Source of the DNA: Sphingopyxis sp.
GTDB lineage: Bacteria > Pseudomonadota > Alphaproteobacteria > Sphingomonadales > Sphingomonadaceae
Direction of reading: 5' to 3'
DNA: 64,000 nt
NCBI GenBank assembly: GCA_002733865.1
Contig: NVXM01000006.1
Span: 1-64,000 of the forward strand
Shown: piece after piece, positions 61,389 through 64,000 of the stretch
Position numbering within the stretch: the first letter of the stretch is position 1
Layout of the letters: each line of letters begins with the position of its first letter
Program-made: the position numbers and the translations under genes
The notes under the pieces: model-generated
The model's database searches: none
What the model saw: the letters and a program-made list of their open reading frames with translations, nothing else
Told to the model about the DNA's origin: nothing

Positions 61389-62918
61389 TCAGCCGATGGT
61401 GGGTGAGGTCACGCAATCATTTGCATAAAGTCCGCAGGTCCAGCCCTGGAAGCGCGTGTCGTTCGCGTCCCGGACGGCGCCAATATAGGCAACATCTTCA
61501 AAGAAGCTGTTGATGCTGTTGACGGCCGTTGGCGTCACGCCATTCTCATTTGCTCCGTTGATGAACGGGAATGCGGCAGAAACATTGGCCAGGGTGGATG
61601 TGCCGGCGGAAGTATTGTTGCTGCCGGCGTTGAAGATCGTCTGGATCTGGGCAACCGTGATATTGTTATCGTCAACAAACGGGGTCGCACAGCTCATGAA
61701 CACCGATTCGAAGACTGGTGGTCCATTTTCGTCCGCTGCTGCACTTGCGGCTTGGACGGTCGTGGCGCTATCGATATCGATACAGGCCGCCGGGCTGTTG
61801 AAGACCGTGTTGTAGAAGGCATAATCACCGCCACCGCGCAACAGGATGACGTGATCGCCGCCGTTGGAAACAAAGGTAACGTTTGCAAGCTTGTGATCCT
61901 GGCGTGGTTCGGCATCTTCATCGCCGTTGGAATCCGCTTCCATAACATGGTCACCGCCATTGGCGCGCTGGACAGCCAACACGAACTGGTTGTGGCCCTT
62001 GAACCCGGAGTCGGAGTCGACCGAGTCATCGTCGATACCGGTCATGACCAGATTCTTGCCGTTGACCCGGCCACCAAACCATTCGACGCCATCGTCGGAG
62101 CTGTTGTGAACCTGAACGTTCTGGAAGAATGTTCCACGACCGACGCCGGCCATGGTGATGCCGTTCAGCTCATTGCCGGGAGAAACTTCGAAGCCGGGAT
62201 AGCGAACCTGCACGTAGGAAAGACGGCCACTGGAATCATTCGGCAGAGTTCCGCCATAAACGGCATTGGATGGGCCTTCGACAATCGCTTCGCAATCGGT
62301 CCGGGTTCCACCTGGATTGGATGCACCGCCGGTTGCGCAGTCAGAAATCGGCGCGCGGCCCAGAATGACAATGCCGCCCCACTGGCCGATGCTGTCTACA
62401 CCCGCCGTCCCCAAAATGTTCTGGCGCGACGTGAAAATGATCGGAGCGGACGCATTGCCTTCAGCAAAAAGCTGGGATCCGCGATTGACGAGCAGAAAGT
62501 CACCACCCGAAGAACCGAATATCGTCACGCCGGGTTCGATGGTCAGAATACCCTGAGCACCGCCATCAACGCCGACTTCAACGCCGCCCGAAAGCGAATA
62601 GACAGTATTTGCAGTATTTGGTCGCTTGGGCAGTACAAGATTGCCCTGAATGATTCCGGATACCTGACAATTGCGGGCCTGCTCACCATTGCCTGTCGTG
62701 ATCGTCCCGACATTTGCCGTACCCGTGGGACAATCGGCTGCTGGCGTACCGGCAGGTGTTGGTGTCGGCGTTGGTGTCGGTGCTGGGGCCGGAGCCGGAG
62801 TTGGCAATACAACGATATTGCCCTCGCCTGGCGATGCGACATCATCAGCGCCACAGGCCGTCACCGCAAGGGCAGCGACGCCTGCAAACAGTACAGAACG
62901 GGTTTGCTTATTCAACAT
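61389..62918 (-). CDS. Surface-type lipoprotein with beta-helix-like domain
   Basis: A 509-residue protein with a lipoprotein signal (AALAVTACG, cysteine about residue 22). A Pro/Thr/Ala linker of repeated hexanucleotides (residues about 38-58) precedes a large Gly/Asn/Asp-rich domain. Segments such as GILTIEPGVTIFGSSGGDFLLVNRGSQLFAEGN, SIGQWGGIVILGRAPISDC and DDGVEWFGGRVNGKNLVMTGIDDDSVDSDSGFKG suggest a parallel beta-helix. Such lipoproteins often sit beside a receptor of the type encoded downstream. It may bind the receptor's cargo at the cell surface; this is inferred. Confidence 0.82.
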   Translation of the reverse strand: MLNKQTRSVLFAGVAALAVTACGADDVASPGEGNIVVLPTPAPAPAPTPTPTPTPAGTPAADCPTGTANVGTITTGNGEQARNCQVSGIIQGNLVLPKRPNTANTVYSLSGGVEVGVDGGAQGILTIEPGVTIFGSSGGDFLLVNRGSQLFAEGNASAPIIFTSRQNILGTAGVDSIGQWGGIVILGRAPISDCATGGASNPGGTRTDCEAIVEGPSNAVYGGTLPNDSSGRLSYVQVRYPGFEVSPGNELNGITMAGVGRGTFFQNVQVHNSSDDGVEWFGGRVNGKNLVMTGIDDDSVDSDSGFKGHNQFVLAVQRANGGDHVMEADSNGDEDAEPRQDHKLANVTFVSNGGDHVILLRGGGDYAFYNTVFNSPAACIDIDSATTVQAASAAADENGPPVFESVFMSCATPFVDDNNITVAQIQTIFNAGSNNTSAGTSTLANVSAAFPFINGANENGVTPTAVNSINSFFEDVAYIGAVRDANDTRFQGWTCGLYANDCVTSPTIG

Positions 62919-63234
62919 GGGATTGGTCTCCGCAAAAATAACTGGTTTGAAACGTTCGAATCAAACGATGCGGAATCGAATCAAAAGCTCCCCATCGCCC
63001 TCAGCGAAGGGCTCTAGGGATGGGAGGTGACCTTGCGATGCCGTTTGCATGACGCTTTGGAGACTCAAATATTACACATATTTTTCACTGTCGGCCGGAA
63101 CCGCGAAGAAGCTTGGATTACAGCGGCAAAAATGAGCGAAGCGGTTCGAAAAACACAAAAAAAGGCGGCCGCTATATGGGCCACCTTCTAAATTCTAAAC
63201 GTTCCGGAAATGATTTTCCGGCTGCAATCAAAGC
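62919..63234. other. Intergenic region upstream of the lipoprotein-receptor operon
   Basis: These 316 bases hold the promoter of the lipoprotein gene and the end of the TPR gene. A ribosome site (GGAGACC) lies before the lipoprotein ATG. Two gttcgaatc/gaatcgaatc-like short repeats occur at 62957-62980. The TPR terminator is at 63157-63186. I see no gene. Confidence 0.6.
63157..63186 (-). terminator. Rho-independent terminator of the TPR gene
   Basis: Read on the minus strand, ggtggcc (63185-63179) pairs with ggccgcc (63170-63164) with one G-U pair, followed by a run of seven T residues. It lies 49 bases after the stop of the TPR gene. Confidence 0.8.
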
Positions 63235-63615
63235 CTACCGACCGGCATACTGGCTGTTGAGCTTCTGCAAAGCCCGGTCCGCCGCGTCTCTGGAATCGAC
63301 GACGGTGCCGTTGGCCAACACCAGATCGAAATTGGTATCGCTTTTCATCGCGGCCATGAACATGCGAGCTGCGTCGCCGGTGCGTCCCATCCTCGCATAG
63401 ACCTGACCCAGATTGATCAGCCGAGCGGGATCATTGGCATCGACCTTTTCAGCCGCTTCCAGTTGCTGAAGAGCAACATCATTTTGACCAGCCATCAAGG
63501 CGTCATAGCCCAAGGCACCTTTTGCATATCCGATTTCACCTGAATCCTGGGCGAGTGCCGGTGTGCCCATCAGCATTAATCCGGCTGCGATTCCGACAAT
63601 TTTAGCGGTTTTCAT
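63235..63615 (-). CDS. Small exported TPR protein
   Basis: A 126-residue protein with a signal peptide (MKTAKIVGIAAGLMLMGTPALAQ). Two TPR-like units follow: GYDALMAGQNDVALQQLEAAEKVDANDP and RLINLGQVYARMGRTGDAARMFMAAMKSD, then a conserved-looking tail DLVLANGTVVDSRDAADRALQKL. AGGAGAAC precedes the ATG at 63615. It lies upstream of the lipoprotein-receptor genes, separated by a terminator. Probably a periplasmic adaptor. Confidence 0.82.
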   Translation of the reverse strand: MKTAKIVGIAAGLMLMGTPALAQDSGEIGYAKGALGYDALMAGQNDVALQQLEAAEKVDANDPARLINLGQVYARMGRTGDAARMFMAAMKSDTNFDLVLANGTVVDSRDAADRALQKLNSQYAGR

Positions 63616-63849
63616 AGCATGTTCTCCTAATTCGATATCCATTTATTACACTTATATGACATCATATGCAACATAACTGTAACATAAGTGTCAAATATCT
63701 GTATTGGTTAAAAAATATGCTATTTTTATCAGGATCTTGCGCGAGAAGCCCGCGCTCGCCTTTCGGGTCAGAAAGGCACAAATGCATTGCACAGCTGCTA
63801 ACCGGAGCAGGATAGCATAATATTTCTATAGCGGATCTTGAGAGATGTC

Positions 63850-63923
63850 TGGAGGCCCGACCCGGAATCGAACCGGGGTGCGCGGATTTGCAATCCGCTG
63901 CGTCACCACTCCGCCATCGGGCC
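63850..63923 (-). tRNA. tRNA-Cys (GCA)
   Basis: A full cloverleaf is readable on the minus strand: acceptor GGCCCGA/TCGGGCC, anticodon stem GCGGATT-GCA-AATCCGC, T arm CCCCGGTTCGATTCCGGG, discriminator T and encoded CCA at 63852-63850. The anticodon GCA specifies cysteine. Confidence 0.97.
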
Positions 63924-64000
63924 GGAGAGAGGGCGCGAATTGCTTCGGTTTGTAACGAAAGTCAACCCAAAGTTGCGTCGTCGGGAGCTGACCTCGCCTC

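Noticed and set aside
61752..63017. Long plus-strand frame opposite the lipoprotein gene
   Set aside because: The minus strand encodes a lipoprotein with signal peptide and ribosome site; the opposite frame has neither.
63616..64000. Attachment site at tRNA-Cys
   Set aside because: No integrase gene and no second copy of the tRNA 3' end are visible in the window.

Overview
The window reads as chromosomal DNA of an alphaproteobacterium of the order Sphingomonadales, close to Sphingopyxis, Sphingorhabdus or Parasphingorhabdus. The signs are a CrtZ-type carotenoid hydroxylase, a DUF1476 (ATP synthase zeta) gene beside glutaredoxin and BolA, EcfG-type (GGAAC-N16-CGTT) promoters ahead of small stress proteins, many TonB/S9/S41 exoproteins, and moderately GC-rich coding sequence with short REP-like palindromes between genes. 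The genus is an inference from gene content only. I see no rRNA, CRISPR array, intact insertion sequence, integrase or prophage.

Layout. 0-5.9 kb: grxD-bolA-DUF1476-quinone oxidoreductase and leuD-orf-leuC on the minus strand, then divergent crtZ and an ATP-grasp gene. 5.9-16 kb: two glutathione transferases, a SulP transporter, a PhoX-like Tat protein, a SpoU methyltransferase next to isovaleryl-CoA dehydrogenase, pyrD and ggt, with intergenic spaces filled by dispersed palindromic repeats. 16-19.6 kb: an acyl-CoA ligase, then a low-GC, repeat-rich stretch with a toxin-first toxin-antitoxin pair whose promoter carries twin operators. 19.6-29.7 kb: a flavoprotein, an extensin-like protein, small stress proteins, gloB - diguanylate cyclase - gloA, SIMPL, TPR and hydrolase genes. 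29.7-30.8 kb: a tightly overlapping operon of three membrane proteins (one of 33 residues) and an XRE regulator. 31-41.4 kb: thrS, infC (apparently with an ATA start), msrA, aatA, metY-phnA, psiE, a peroxiredoxin and an S41 peptidase. 41.5-45.9 kb: mgtC and a cluster of general-stress-type genes (DUF3008, two PRC-barrel proteins, a pyridoxamine-oxidase-like protein, a membrane-anchored protein) plus topoisomerase IB. 46-47.5 kb: a low-GC patch with a decayed miniature element, an orphan adenine methyltransferase and an HTH-like protein. 47.6-58.5 kb: a TauE/SafE exporter, a second toxin-antitoxin pair, a PabB-PabC fusion, an S9 peptidase, a probable remnant of a membrane LuxR regulator, a VOC protein, kynA-kynU and a solitary gspE. 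58.6-64 kb: a TonB-dependent receptor with a surface-type lipoprotein, a small TPR protein, and tRNA-Cys.

Functional links. LeuCD feed leucine synthesis while isovaleryl-CoA dehydrogenase belongs to leucine breakdown. GloA and GloB form the glyoxalase pathway around a membrane diguanylate cyclase. KynA-KynU start tryptophan degradation, but no formamidase gene is present here. At least four small genes appear to sit behind general-stress promoters, suggesting a scattered EcfG regulon. Nothing here is a demonstrated new system. The best candidates for something undescribed are the XRE/membrane-protein operon with its 33-residue member, the receptor-lipoprotein-TPR locus, the membrane-anchored/PRC-barrel stress pair, and the orphan methyltransferase patch.
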